DNA of 64,000 bases from Symsagittifera roscoffensis. Lineage: Eukaryota; Xenacoelomorpha; Acoela; Convolutidae. The position numbers and the translations under genes are program-made. The stretch covers positions 35,597,716-35,661,715 of the forward strand of contig NC_087064.1 of NCBI RefSeq assembly GCF_963678635.1, given 5' to 3'. Below the pieces are notes generated by a model that saw only the letters and a program-made list of their open reading frames with translations, did not search any database and had not been told where the DNA came from. Below, one piece after another: positions 33,111-44,590 of this stretch. Numbering within the stretch: position 1 is the first letter of the stretch; every line of letters starts with the position of its first letter.

Positions 33111-34013
33111 TCAAACTTTTGAACTATGGTGAGCTGAACTGGATGCTGGTCCACTCAGTATCTGCTGGAACACTTTGGCAACCTCCGGGTTCTCATTCAT
33201 CTGCTCCCACAACTCCTGTTTCTCCTGCTCCGACCAGTCCTGCATAGTCCTCTTGTCATCACTTGGACTCCGTTGACCTTTCTCTTTGTTCTTTTTGCCA
33301 TTTTTCTTTCCGTCTGGCGAATCATGACCACCCACTTTTTTGGCGACTTTTATGCCACTTTGAACCGATTCAACTCCGGCTCTGATTCGTGATATGGCGC
33401 AAATCACAAACGATATTACAATGCCAACTGTGTTCAGGGTTATAGATACTAGCAACAGGTAGATAGAATCTCCTAACGTGCAGTCGCCAGGGTTGAAATA
33501 ACCCAAATCTTTACCGCATTTTCCTTTTGTGAACTCGTTTTCCAGACCCGCTAGATAAGTACAGAGTCCTACAAGTTGCAAGACGACTACGAGTATGCAT
33601 ACAAACTGCTGGATGCGTGAAATCATATCGTCCGAGTACTTCGAACACGAAAGAAGAATTATGATGCCTAGAATACAACTTATAAATCCGAAAAAGCAAG
33701 ATGTGCCGAGTGTCCATGTTGCCGCACTCCAAAACGAAGCTCCTGTTGATTCCATCACCATATCTGTGATACTCTTGCTTCCATTTTTGTTTCCGTTGAT
33801 GTACGAGCATTGTCTTGTCGGCCCCTGACTTAGAGTGGGGGGTTCGGTCGAAGACTGGGAGGTCCCACCTTCGCCGCCTGTTTGTTTAGAGGACTGAGCT
33901 TCGTAGTTTGCTATCCCCTCCAACCAGTCACAGCTTATAGTTGCGGCGATGCAAATCCCGAACGCGACGAAAACGATCAAGGCCCAGACTTTAATCAGGA
34001 CGCGCTCAATCAT
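33111..34013 (-). CDS. LHFPL-like tetraspan membrane protein
   Basis: A single-exon 300-residue protein has four predicted membrane segments (about residues 8-27, 100-123, 134-154 and 183-206). The first extracellular loop is Ser/Thr/Gln-rich and has an N-glycosylation site (NGS near 77). The segment SFWSAATWTLGTSCFFGFIS leads into TM2. A CGKDLGYFNPGDCTLGDSIY cysteine pair before TM4 resembles the CG-x-G-x-C arrangement of lipoma-HMGIC-fusion-partner-like (LHFPL) proteins. These are auxiliary subunits or organisers in membranes, including hair-cell and GABA-receptor complexes. The claudin W-GLW-C-C signature is absent. The cytosolic tail (207-300) is long for the family, with a Lys-rich stretch (KKNGKKNKEKGQ) and an acidic helix (EQEKQELWEQMNENPEV). 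The frame is intact. Lack of introns could mean retro-origin or simply lineage-specific loss. Confidence 0.7.
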   Translation of the reverse strand: MIERVLIKVWALIVFVAFGICIAATISCDWLEGIANYEAQSSKQTGGEGGTSQSSTEPPTLSQGPTRQCSYINGNKNGSKSITDMVMESTGASFWSAATWTLGTSCFFGFISCILGIIILLSCSKYSDDMISRIQQFVCILVVVLQLVGLCTYLAGLENEFTKGKCGKDLGYFNPGDCTLGDSIYLLLVSITLNTVGIVISFVICAISRIRAGVESVQSGIKVAKKVGGHDSPDGKKNGKKNKEKGQRSPSDDKRTMQDWSEQEKQELWEQMNENPEVAKVFQQILSGPASSSAHHSSKV

Positions 34014-34678
34014 TTTTAAGATATGCTAAACTGGGAAAACAATAGGAAATTGAAGAATTGAGGATCAATTTTTGATAAGTCCGCACCGAAATTCAACGAT
34101 CAGTTTGGTTCAAAAGGTCATCACTTCAAATGATACAATTTGATATGATCTGTAGATGTTTATTGCAACTACTATGATTCTTAACTGACAGTTGCCTTAC
34201 ATTTACCAATGTTTGAAGAAGCAAATAAATATTTCTCAGTCCTATTAACTGAAATCAATATTGTAAAAAGAATCTCCATCATTGAATATGCCAAATATAT
34301 AGTGGCGTATTGAAATATGATTAATTCGGGTTGTTTTTCGTCGCTTTCAAATGATTGCCCTTAAAACTTAAATATTTAATATATAGCCGAGAATTAGCAG
34401 ATTATTGTTTGCTTTCATTACGTGTATCAATTTAAATGATTTATTGGAGCTTTCAGATATATATTGTTTGAAAATGAAAACAATGAGTTTGCGATGCTGA
34501 GTCTAATAGATGATTCGTACTTTGTCATCGTTTTTGGCCAAGAAATCTTTTCATTGTTTCGAACTATCTGCATAATTTTTTTAATTTGCAACAAAAATAT
34601 GGCAAGGTGGAGTTATCTATTCCACCATTTTAACTATGGAGTGGCTATCAGTGCTATTCAAAATTTTCTACACACAAC
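34014..34678. other. 5' flank of the LHFPL-like gene
   Basis: An AT-rich stretch upstream (minus strand) of the tetraspan gene. A promoter is presumably here, but no specific TATA or other element can be assigned with confidence. Confidence 0.4.
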
Positions 34679-35079
34679 AGGGGCGAATTTAGGGGGGACG
34701 CCTCCTTCTCAGGGATCCGACCCATTGCCGACCCAAAGGGTCCCCATTTGCACTTGTTTGAGATATCCATTTTTGGCTGACTGACCCTAAAGTTTTTTAA
34801 GGCGCCGTTGGCGCCAATGCATACTAATTTTGAGGAGGAGCGAGCGCCGTAAAACGCATTTTTTGTTGTCAAAATTTTCCAAAGAATGTCCAAAAAAACT
34901 GAGTTTTTTCAAAAATTTGCCTACTGCTCAGAAAATTGTGATAAAATAGGGTTTTGATAGTGTTCTGGGAGTGCTCGGAAAATCAATTTGTTCCACCTAA
35001 GAATATTGTCAGCAAAATATTCAAAAGTTTTTTGAAAATCAGCCAACCAATCCTCGAGAAAATACTAGATCCGCCCTTA
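34679..35079. mobile_element. hAT-type MITE, 401 bp, 8-bp target duplication
   Basis: The termini are CAGGGGCGAATTTAGG and CTAGATCCGCCCTTA, inverted repeats of the same CAGGGGCGGATC type as at 31775. The flanks are ACACACAA (34671-34678) and ACACATAA (35080-35087), 7 of 8 identical. The interior shows GGCGCCGTTGGCGCC, a short palindrome, and no transposase, so it is non-autonomous. Confidence 0.85.
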
Positions 35080-35087
35080 ACACATAA

Positions 35088-38000
35088 TATTTAATTAGTT
35101 GGTAAAAATCGTAGTTTTTACCAATCAAATATGTCAAAACAAAATTTATTACATAATAATACAAAACATACCTCTTAAATTGCTTTTTCATTGCTGAGAA
35201 ATCGACAGATTGTTTTTGTATTGAAAACATTTATTATAGACTGCGAGTTTTCTGACAAACAAAAATTTGGAATATAAACAAGTAAAGCTATAATTTAGTC
35301 ATATTCGACAGTCGTACTAATATAGACAAACAAGACAACAGATTTTGAAAACAAAATTCTTTTTTTTTTTGCTAAAATTGGCATTAAAAGTCTCCAAAAA
35401 CTAATTTACTCGAGTAAAATGAAAACAAAGCATAAATAAACTGATGTAAACGGCCTAAATTAAGCATAAATAAGCGTGCTCGCTCGCTCTACTCGTACTC
35501 GCTCGCTCTACTCACTCGAAATTGGACGACGAAAAATTAAAAAATTAAAACCGGTTTTTCTCGAATCTGGGAAAAAAATTTAAAAATTTTTATGTCGTTC
35601 GAATCACGACGGAAAGGGCTTTAATATGATATTTCACTCAACCCAGTCCGATGATAATTTGTGGTACTTGATTTTGCGAGGAAAACAAAAAGAAAAAGAA
35701 AAAATCTAAAACACCCTAATACAAAGTTCCTCCCCATTTTCAATGGTCGGAACAAAAACAAGGGCAGAATGATGTTTTTCATTTGAACTCTTTATATAAG
35801 TTTTTCCCATTTCAAAATTTCGTACGGTTAATTTTGAGTGTCAGTTTGAAAGTGCTTCCAAAAAAATGTTGTGATGGACAGTTGAACTCCAAATTCTTCG
35901 TCGGTTAAGTTGGGTAACTGGATAAACTAGAGGCTGACACGACACGAAAATTGATGAAAAACCTACAGAATGCGTTAAAAAATCACCAGGACAAAGTAAA
36001 TATTTTGCTTTAGACAAATGAATTGAATGGCCGTTTGAGGGAGCGAAAAGTTACACCCCAAAGGATAGTGTTTAAATTTTAAATCACGTTTCGCTCCAAA
36101 ATTTTTTTCCCGAGCATCAACTGCGAAGTTTTTTTTGTGTAATGATTGTAAATGGACTGTATTGATATTGGAATTTAAAAACAATTGATACCGTAACAAA
36201 AAATGAGCTTCTTCTTCATAAATTGATACTCATAGAGATAATTAAAATCATATATTTAAGTTACAGGATTTTTTGTAGAAAAGTTGGCTAACTGGACAAA
36301 TAAGGTTTTTATTCAGATTGGTACCAAAATTTAGTAATTGTATTAGAAACAAGGAAGATGAGTCGTATTTTTTTTCAGAAATATGGTTAGGTACAAGATG
36401 ATCAGAAAACTAAAGCTGCACAAACTCAGGAGTTATCTAGAAAAACAAAGTCTCTGAGTGTGTACTGCAGCGCATTTGTCAGCACAGACAACTTCTTTGA
36501 AAAAGAGTCAATCATAAGATGGCTTTCATGTTTGAGACAGTTTGATGGCGGCTTTTTGTGATTGATTTGTACAAAAACGCCGCAACGAAAAGTAAAACAA
36601 ACAAAAAGAACTCATTTAGATGATACCTTGTTTTTAAATGCGGTATCCTGGAGTTTCTGTAACTACCCGAAAGAAAATTTTTAGCTTCATTCATTAGCTT
36701 CAGCATCAGGGCAAAAACTCAAAATCAGCGATCATGCTACAGTAATTTTCGTAGTGCAAAAGAGTTTATGATAAAAATTGATATATCAAAAGCAGAATAA
36801 AAAATCTAACAAACTAGAAACATTTAAATCAAACGGGAAAATCATCGATTCGTTTCATTGACTACTTATTGATTTACTGACAAAAAGAGAAATTTGGTGT
36901 AATTAAAAGCTTTTTTCATCGCTGAAATGTCTGCAGAAGAAATAAATCGACACGATGAAAACAAACAAAATTTCGATTCGGGTTGTCGATCAAAAAAGAT
37001 ATCAAGAAAAACGCTTAACAAAAAAGTATATCCTCAAAACTAGGAAAAAATAGAGCTATAAAAATGGTGAGAGTACAAAAGGCAACAAAATAAAATTAAC
37101 GATCACTTTGGTCACAAAACACGAAAACACGCTTGTTTGCAAAACCAGACTTCGGATGAAAAAAAAGTTATTATGAAATTTGTTACAAAAACTGCAAAAA
37201 TTATTCAATGGAAAATCTAAAACAAATTTACGATTTTTCCAACCTAATTTCAAACCGAATGAGTTAATATTTCACAACCAAAAACAAGATAAAAAACATG
37301 GCTCAAAATTATTTCAATCTTAATTAACTTCGCAAACAAAACTGCGGAAATGGTAAGTTATCATTTAATTATCAAAAACAAGTTGTCGCTTTTTTTGTCA
37401 GTGTAACTCTATAATAAATTCCATGAAAACTGCACAAAAAACCTTTTATTACGCTGTAAAGTAATGAGGTCTATGCGAAAAACGTTTGCCGACCGGTTGT
37501 CGATAAAACATGGCTCATAATATATCGAATGTACCGATTAAAGTGGTCAGTTTTTCATTGCTCTCCACAGCGTCTTAGATCCAAAACAACATTTTTCTTA
37601 AGAAATTTTAAACAACAAACAAAAATGTCCGGTCAAAAATTGTTGTCAGACGTGCTAAAGATTGTTAGAGGAAACAAAAAAATCACTCAATAACAAGCTA
37701 GGCGAACTCTTACGATTTTTATAATTGAAAAAAGGACCTGATACAGAATGCCTTTGTTGATCCGAAAGTTCCACACAAGTTGTTGCAGACAAATTTTTTT
37801 TAAAATGGGCTACGCGGACCGATGAAAAAGTTATTAGCACCGAATTCAATTGAACTGCTGAAACAGTTTAAAGCAGTCTTACACTTTCCTCATTTCAATT
37901 TTTTGGTTTTTCGATCGAACAAATTCTCGTAAAAGAAAGTTCTTGATCAAACCGATATATTGGGCAATTGGAAAAAGAGCTTTTTCAAACATGATGCAAA

Positions 38001-38348
38001 AAGAATAGATTTTTTTTTAAAAAAAACTGACAAGAAACCTCGATAAGAAGGTTCAAAGTTTAACAAATAGAATACTGCTGAAATCGCTAAGTCCTTGTAG
38101 ACTTACCTTTGTGTAGTGTTTCTCAAAAAGCACTTATTAAACTTCAAAATAAACGTGACCTTTATAACCGCAAATACACAATACCTTTATAACCGCAAAC
38201 TTCAATATCTGACTCCCGCTTGTAAAATTAGGTCATTTTTTAATAGAAATGCTGGTAAAACAATTACCAAAGACCTGAAGAAAAATCAACGTTTTTTTGA
38301 GACCAAACTTTAATCTAAAACCTTTTTAAATATTTAATTATGTATGGT
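35088..38348. other. Long non-coding AT-rich stretch
   Basis: It holds the second copy of the 25.7 kb repeat (35490-35765) after a GCTCGCTC-TACTC short tandem. From 35.8 to 38.3 kb I see only AT-rich sequence with no conserved frame. A 20-base segment with CCTTTATAACCGCAAA recurs at about 38159 and 38184. Confidence 0.45.
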
Positions 38349-38636
38349 TTAACCTGGGAGAAAAATTGTTAGCATTAACAGAATTACATCTAAGACAGCT
38401 GATTGGATTTTTTTTAGCAGAAAAACTTGTAGTGAACAAAAAAAAGTCCTATACAAAACAGTCCGCTTTAAGGTCGCCGCTGGCTTCGTGGTGATAACCG
38501 GCTCTAATTTTTGTATGGAGTCCTGCTCTCTGTTGGCAAGCTCGCAATTCGTTGGCGCGACTGTGGCGGTCACTAGTTTGTTGTTTATGTTTGTTGAACA
38601 AAAGAGAATTCTTGGCGTACCGGCGTGTCGAAACAA
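38349..38636 (-). other. Possible coding remnant in GC-richer island
   Basis: The minus-strand frame of 95 codons reads FRHAGTPRILFCSTN, NKLVTATVAPTNCELANRE and LEPVITTKPAATLKRTVLY. The DNA from 38.46 to 38.63 kb is GC-richer than its surroundings. It is flanked by ACTGTTTT-GTA/ACAGTCC-like repeats on both sides. It could be an exon or a mobile-element fragment. I cannot assign a family. Confidence 0.25.
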
Positions 38637-39699
38637 TTATTAGTTGGGACTGTTTTTCACACTTTTCTGGACTATTTTTATTGGAATGACTTGTATTGGA
38701 CTGTTTTGCACAGACACGATATAACTGAAAAAGAGCTGCTTAGAGTGTATCTCAAAATTTTCCCGGTTACTATTTTGTTTGATAACTTGTGTTTTTTTTG
38801 CTTCAATGAAGATTCGATTTCCGATTACTTCTTTGGTCAGTTCAATAGTTAAAAATTTCTTATTACGAGTTTTTTTCAATCCTTCTTATTTATAAAACAA
38901 TTCTAAATCTTTCTGCATCTAAATTTAGGTGAAATTTGTTTTGTTGTGAAGGATTGGAAAGAAGACACAAGAATTAAAAATATCCTACGATTTGATTCAA
39001 GGGAAACGAACTAAAAAAAAACATATAAATTCTTTGAATTAAGTGGAATCGACCTTTTTTCCAAAAAAAAACTAAATCACTTGACATTACTTCAATTAGT
39101 TTAAAAAAATTGCCCTTAATTGAGGAAAAAAATTCAAAAAATTCAAATAACATTTGTTTTTTTTTGTGGGAAATGATCACAAGGGAAATTTTCAAAATAA
39201 TCCATGAAAACATTTCAAAGCCAAGAGGTTTTGGGATAGAACGTCACCGGGTAACCACCAAGTTTTTTTTGTTTCAAAGCCAACATTTCAATGGTTTCAT
39301 AGCTAGTGAAATAAATATGAGGTTTGAGAATTGGTTGTTAGATGATTTACCCAGGGCTGATCATATAAAAAAGGCGGAAATTCGCCGCAAGCGACAATTT
39401 TTTGCAACTGACAATTGGTAGCTTTTTTAAAAGTGTTTTTTCGTAGTTTGTAACAAATTGTAGCAAAGACGACCACTAGTAGTAAAAAATGTTCGATCAG
39501 CGTCCATGCTCTCCGGGTAAACTGACTAATCCTTCTGCAATAATGACGACATAAGCTTTGAACGATCGATTTGTTTACACAACCTCAAATCATTTCATTC
39601 GTTATAAGGTTGTGGCTGTTCAGATTGAATGTTTCTTCTGTGTGGACAAGTTGCTGTTTTCCTAGCTCAATTATGATAAAGCAAAAGGAAATAATGATA

Positions 39700-39890
39700 T
39701 CACTAAGTGGCGCTCCGGTATTGGTTTAACATTGTGGCGCTCCGTTAGCAATTATTTGATTGCGGGTTCAAACCATACGTGCACTGTAATTTACACGGTG
39801 AGCTCTTGCAAATATAGCTGAGCCTAATGGGCTCTTATCAACCTAACTAAATAACCTGGAGGTTCGGCCTCCGTACTGGTTGACGAAAAA
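39700..39890 (+). repeat. tRNA-derived SINE candidate
   Basis: GTGGCGCTCCG occurs twice (about 39709 and 39733). It is followed by GATTGCGGGTTCAAACCATA, a good B box (GGTTCAAACC). A 3' part with several stem-forming segments follows (GAGCCTAATGGGCTC, GGAGGTTCGGCCTCC). This combination of a tRNA-like head and a structured body suggests a SINE, though no target duplication or second copy was found. Confidence 0.45.
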
Positions 39891-41779
39891 ATGATGTTGC
39901 GAACAAACCAAATCAAACTTATTTCAGATGCTACTGACGTTTACTACTTATTCCAACCAAATTGGTAGTCCTACAGTGATAAATTTGAATGTTGTTTGCT
40001 CACTAAATTTGAAACCGCGGAAAGTTGTCTTGCATAATTTGTATCATTTAGTTGAGACCAAAATTAGTAATTACCCGTAAAACTAATTGACTCTCGCTGC
40101 GAAATATCGTTTTTTGGAAATGCTACGAGTTGTCACTTGGCACAAATGGTCGCCTCACAATAAAATATTTGCAACTTCCAAAAACAATTTTCAATAACTG
40201 CAATTCATTAATTGTAAATGCAGAAACTCACAAATAAATTATGCATTTAACTGCTATTATTTGCATTTATTTCAGAAGCTCAAAAAAGAAACAAAATGTT
40301 TCATTAGTTTGTATATTCCTTCAACAAACAATATTCAGACGAGTTGAGACTTTATGCTACAATGTTTTCTTCAGTGAAAATTCAGATATTGTTCAAATTT
40401 TGAGGTAGATACCGAAGATCTTCGAGGGCATTTCAAGTTCTCTGCTGTTTTTTAATGAAACCTTATAAATTTTAACGCTTTTAACTTGGTCCCATTAATT
40501 GCAATTTTTTGTATTTAAATCTTTTTAAATCAATTATTGCCATGAATCAAACCAAATGATGTCCGATAAAAATCAGTTAAGTGATTGCTACTAATTGAAA
40601 TACGCGGCTGAGAAACAAAGAGTTTACTATTTTTCCTTTCAAACGAAAATTAGTTCATGTTGATTGTAATAATAAATAATTTGTCTGAATGCAATGAGGC
40701 ATCATGGCATTCTTGCCTCTGCGTTTTAGAAAAAATGTCTGACTAGCATGACGAAAAACTGGATATTTATATCGCTTGGTAAAACAAAAAAAATAGAGAA
40801 AAATAGAATCAGAAAGCATCTCTGAGGTAGGTCAGAAAATTAAGAATGATGAAGATAATTTGTTATCAGTCCCAGTTTTATATCCGAGCTACCGCATATG
40901 GAAATACGAACGATGAACGCTTTCGAAAAAGTTTTCTTAAAAAAAAACGCTGCTTGTCGAGCTCATGAAAGAAATTTCTTAGGTTGATTGCTTTTTCTGT
41001 CGCTTTTTTTTGTGAATAATTTCATTGATTGAATGATTGAAAAAAAGGCTTCAATTTCAATGAAAAAAAATTTTTTTATTTGTACAACTTTTTGATTTTT
41101 TAGATTTTGAAACGAATGGTTTAACTCGTTCTTGTTGTTCCGACTTTCGAAGAAAGTGTCAGAACAATTATGCTCAGGGTGATTTTTCACCAGATAATTT
41201 ACGAGTTTTTAAATAGCAGTTTTCGACGATCTTCTAGCAAATCAATGGAAAGGCATTATTGGTCAAAATTAAAAAAATGTTTCATGAGTGATCGTTTTTT
41301 GTAAGGTTGAGGGGGTTTAAAGATTGACTATTTGGGACAACTAAGCGGAAGTTAAATCTGTCGTAATAATAACGCCAAATGAATGAAGCGTACTAATTGG
41401 TCTATGTGTCACTCAATTTTGCAAAAAACAAATCATTTTGTTCTTAACATAGAATTTGGGATGATGATTTAAAAAAATCGCATCTTTTCTAAATTTTTAG
41501 AATTTGGAAAACTTCATGAAAATTCTTTAGAACTTTTTAAAACGACCGCTCTTCCAGAGACCCAGTAGACATCGGAACATTCAAGACCTCGCCTTGATAC
41601 GAGTAGTCCCATAGTTTTCGAAATTGCGTTCTCAGCTGATATTGCGTTATTTATTTGAATTTTCCTTTTGGTTTTCCTTTGTTACCTGGATTACACAGTT
41701 GACGCATTTTCAACTTGAACGGGTCGTCGAGCTGGCATCTCAACAAAATCTAGTCAACTGAATTTATTTTTGTTCAGTT

Positions 41780-42185
41780 TTTCCTCTTTGTTTGTTTGAT
41801 TTTGGTCTTGAGCTCTGGTGGTTTTTCTTTAGGTCTCTTAGGTTTGTCGGCATATTTTTTCATACATTTTTGAAAAAAAGTTGGTAAGTGGTTCTCCGAC
41901 TGTTTGCTTTGATTCGTTGTGTGACGGGGCGTTTCTCAAAATGGAGAACCTCACGGGTAAATTCCTGATTCCATTACCTGATGGTTCATGGCCCACAGTA
42001 GGCAGGAGTTCGTCTACAAAACGAACCCACACTGGGACACAAAAGGGTCGGTGATAAATTGATCTCTTTTCTGGCTTTCCCAAAAGCGTGTTCGACAAAA
42101 GCCATCGAGTCAAAATGCTACCGTTTTGGGTTGAATGATAGCTTCTCTTTTTTCGAATTCCTTCTGCTGATGAATGAAGCATCAC
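41780..42185 (-). pseudogene. Unknown basic-tailed protein remnant (copy 1)
   Basis: The frame reads LLGKPEKRSIYHRPFCVPV, WVRFVDELLPTVGHEPSGNG and RNAPSHNESKQTVGEPLTNF. After a shift near 41860 it ends KKYADKPKRPKEKPPEL, then TKIKQTKRKN and a stop. The duplicate at 46480-46921 preserves the same peptide (MLGKSEKRS, VRFVDEPQPTADHEPTGNG, KPKRTEEKPPELKAK). Conservation of the peptide despite frameshifts and stops in both copies suggests former coding. No family is recognised. It may be the 3' end of a mobile-element protein. Confidence 0.4.
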
Positions 42186-42434
42186 TTTGCTTGTGAAAAG
42201 TTTTTATTTTCCATGCTTGCACTGCCCATCATTTCAGACCAAAAAAATTTTACGCAAAATAATCTGATTACTGATAAAACTACAGAAATTCCCCTCGATA
42301 GTTGCAAGTTGTCGCTTCCACATGAAGTTGTCGCATCCTAAAAGTTCTCTTGAGCACATTGCTATAAAGAAATACTGAAACGAAATGGAATTAGATGGAA
42401 AATTACTGTGTTTGAAAAAGTGATTTTATTCTAG

Positions 42435-42624
42435 CTTCAATTGGTAAAGACTTTTCATGACGGAGCAGTTGCTTCACTGACAAGGACTATTAGGCTTGCT
42501 TCAATGATAAGGGCTACAATTTTAAAGTACTTGAAAACAAAATTAGTGAAAAGTTTACAAACCGGTGATGTACACCAATCTGATGATCCAATTAGAACCT
42601 GTGTTATCAATTTCATTGGGTTTG
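42435..42624 (+). other. Exon-like block conserved in both duplicates
   Basis: The block is preceded by TTTTATTCTAG and followed by GTGAGTG. The duplicate 47133-47324 has TTTTATTGTAG and GTGAGTG in the same places. Plus-strand translation gives FHDGAVASLTRTIRLASMIR and LKTKLVKSLQTGDVHQSDDP in copy 1. In copy 2 it is similar (HDGAVASMTRDIRLASLIR) but with three stops. The minus strand is also open in both copies, apart from an indel in copy 2 (SPVCKLFTNFVFKYFKIVAL). So strand is not settled. No family is recognised. Confidence 0.4.
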
Positions 42625-43749
42625 GTGAGTGTTTGAGTGGAATTTTTTAAAATTGAACCATTCGGCCCTTTAATTTAATTTTGAAATCACTTATCCGCAT
42701 TGTTTTTATCTAAAATCGAATCTACTGAAAATGTTTCTTACTCAAGATGGATAACGAGCGCTGGAAAATTACGTTTATTACCTTCTAGTACCCTTGTGCC
42801 TCTCTCACTACTTCCCTCAGCAGAAACAGCATCATACGTTATATATAGATTCGTACACTTCGGTAATACCATATCCAAACTCTCCATGGACATCGGCATT
42901 TCATCATCATCATCATCGGGGAACTGTAAAAACCGATGTCAAAAAGTGTAGAGAGAGAACTGTGGAGAAATCTCTCGAGTTGAAGATCTAAAATTAAACC
43001 AGACTCTCTAAGAAATAACCTTACTCACTATTGAGAAAACTAATGATGGTAACATTAGAAGAATTACTCACAAGGGACAACTGTTCACGGCGATTGTCAC
43101 GTTTTTGTTTTCATGGAGTGTGGTGCCTGAGAAAACGATAGTTAATTCCTGCTGCTTGCAGTGGTCTAGGCATTTTTGAAAAATAAGGGCAATGAGATGA
43201 CAACAAAACTGTAAAGCTTAGCATTGAACACACAGCCTGTAAGTAATTTTTGGCACCGAAAGTTTTGATTTGATAAACAAAATGCTGATCTGAAGAATAA
43301 AAGATCTAGATTACTCGAATATCTTACAATATTCTCAAAACTATGCATAACTATTGAGTTTTTATTGTCAGATTCTTTTGTCATCTACACAGTTCCATTC
43401 TTGCAATTACAGGGTATGAAATTGAATTAAACAGACGCCAGGCTCCGTTTTCAGAAGGAAAGTGTGGAATACTTTTTTCAACGAGATTTTTGGGATACCA
43501 AAATTATAATGACGGTTCAACTGACTTTCATCAATTTGTTTGGATTTTTGGTGTTAAGCGCGTCAGCTCGATCATCTTCTATTTTTGAGACAAGCGTCAT
43601 AATTTTTCAGCGTTTTAAGCGCTTTAAAGCACGAATGATTTTGTCTAGCAGCCCTACATTCGAGATGGAAAAACTGAAGAAGCAGACTTCAGGTGTTCAC
43701 CAAAATTTAGATGACTCTACCTACAAAGAGGTGGTTCAGGCGGTGAGAT

Positions 43750-43990
43750 CCCAAAAAAACGCGCCGTTGTACGTCACCAGTTTCAGCGCGCATAGATAAA
43801 CTTTCAGCAGATGACAACATCCAAAGAAAAAATGCGGCAATTACTGACCTTTATGTGAATCCAGTTTCTTCTTGTTTTACGATTGACAGAACATCTTGAT
43901 GGCAGAAGAGTTGTTTTGTATCAGAGAGATAAAATTTAAGAAGTGAATGCACAGGGTCCGTTTGAGCCATTCAATTGGCTTTTTGCAATC
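43750..43990 (-). pseudogene. LINE reverse-transcriptase remnant (copy 1)
   Basis: On the minus strand this aligns with the better-preserved copy at 48440-48665, which reads DHFILLAKHPLNGSKGP, ILKSYLSDRKKLFWHRGVLS and TGFPQGSVIGAFF. These are the RT motifs around the GxPQGS block. Copy 1 has lost more, with indels and stops. The same block recurs at about 52100-52220 and 54505-54680. Confidence 0.6.
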
Positions 43991-44552
43991 AGAATGAAAT
44001 GATCAATTTATCAAAGCTATAGTCAGATCAAAAAAATACAATTTACGGCATACATACAATATACATACAATCGCAGAAATACCATGGCACCACCTGTAGT
44101 TTTTCGATCTCGTAACTACCTTGTTTTGTTGGACCGATAAGTTCTAGTTTTTTGAAAATCATATTCACTAAGTGTGAGTAAATTGTCGAAAAGTTTACAG
44201 AGAAGTTTAAGTTAATGAGAAGGAAAGTAGCCAAATGATTATTGCTACACACTAATTTAATGCCTCCTTTTTGCAAAATTTTTTTAGCAACTTCCAGACT
44301 CTTTAGAAAATGTGTTTTTTTTCAGAAATTTTTTGAGGATATCAATTAAAAGGGATAAGCTAATAGAATTCAAAATTTCGAAAAACTTGATTTTTCATAG
44401 TATGATTTCCTTTTTTCCATAAACTGTTCCGTTTAAATTGTAAGCCAGTTCTGGGCCAATTGAATGTATTAAATCGCCTAAATCTTCAGCTGTTAATATA
44501 ATTTCTCTGTGTGTTTTCAGACACCTGCTTCTCGTTTGACGAAATCATAAAC

Positions 44553-44590
44553 CTGTTTTGTAGTTTGTTGTGTAACAAACTACAAAACAG
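44553..44590. repeat. Perfect 17-bp inverted repeat with 4-base loop
   Basis: CTGTTTTGTAGTTTGTT and its exact reverse complement are separated by GTGT. The corresponding site in copy 2 (about 49210) has only the left half. A 14-base direct repeat (ACAGTCCTTTTTAA) follows at 44586-44613. This may be a local template-switch event. Confidence 0.95.

Noticed and set aside
33044-33247. Plus-strand open frame rich in Pro/Ser/Thr
   Set aside because: It is the antisense shadow of the LHFPL-like gene C-terminus.
36000-38300. Several 60-75 codon open frames
   Set aside because: Composition is that of AT-rich random sequence, with Lys/Asn/Phe runs, no motif and no splice support.
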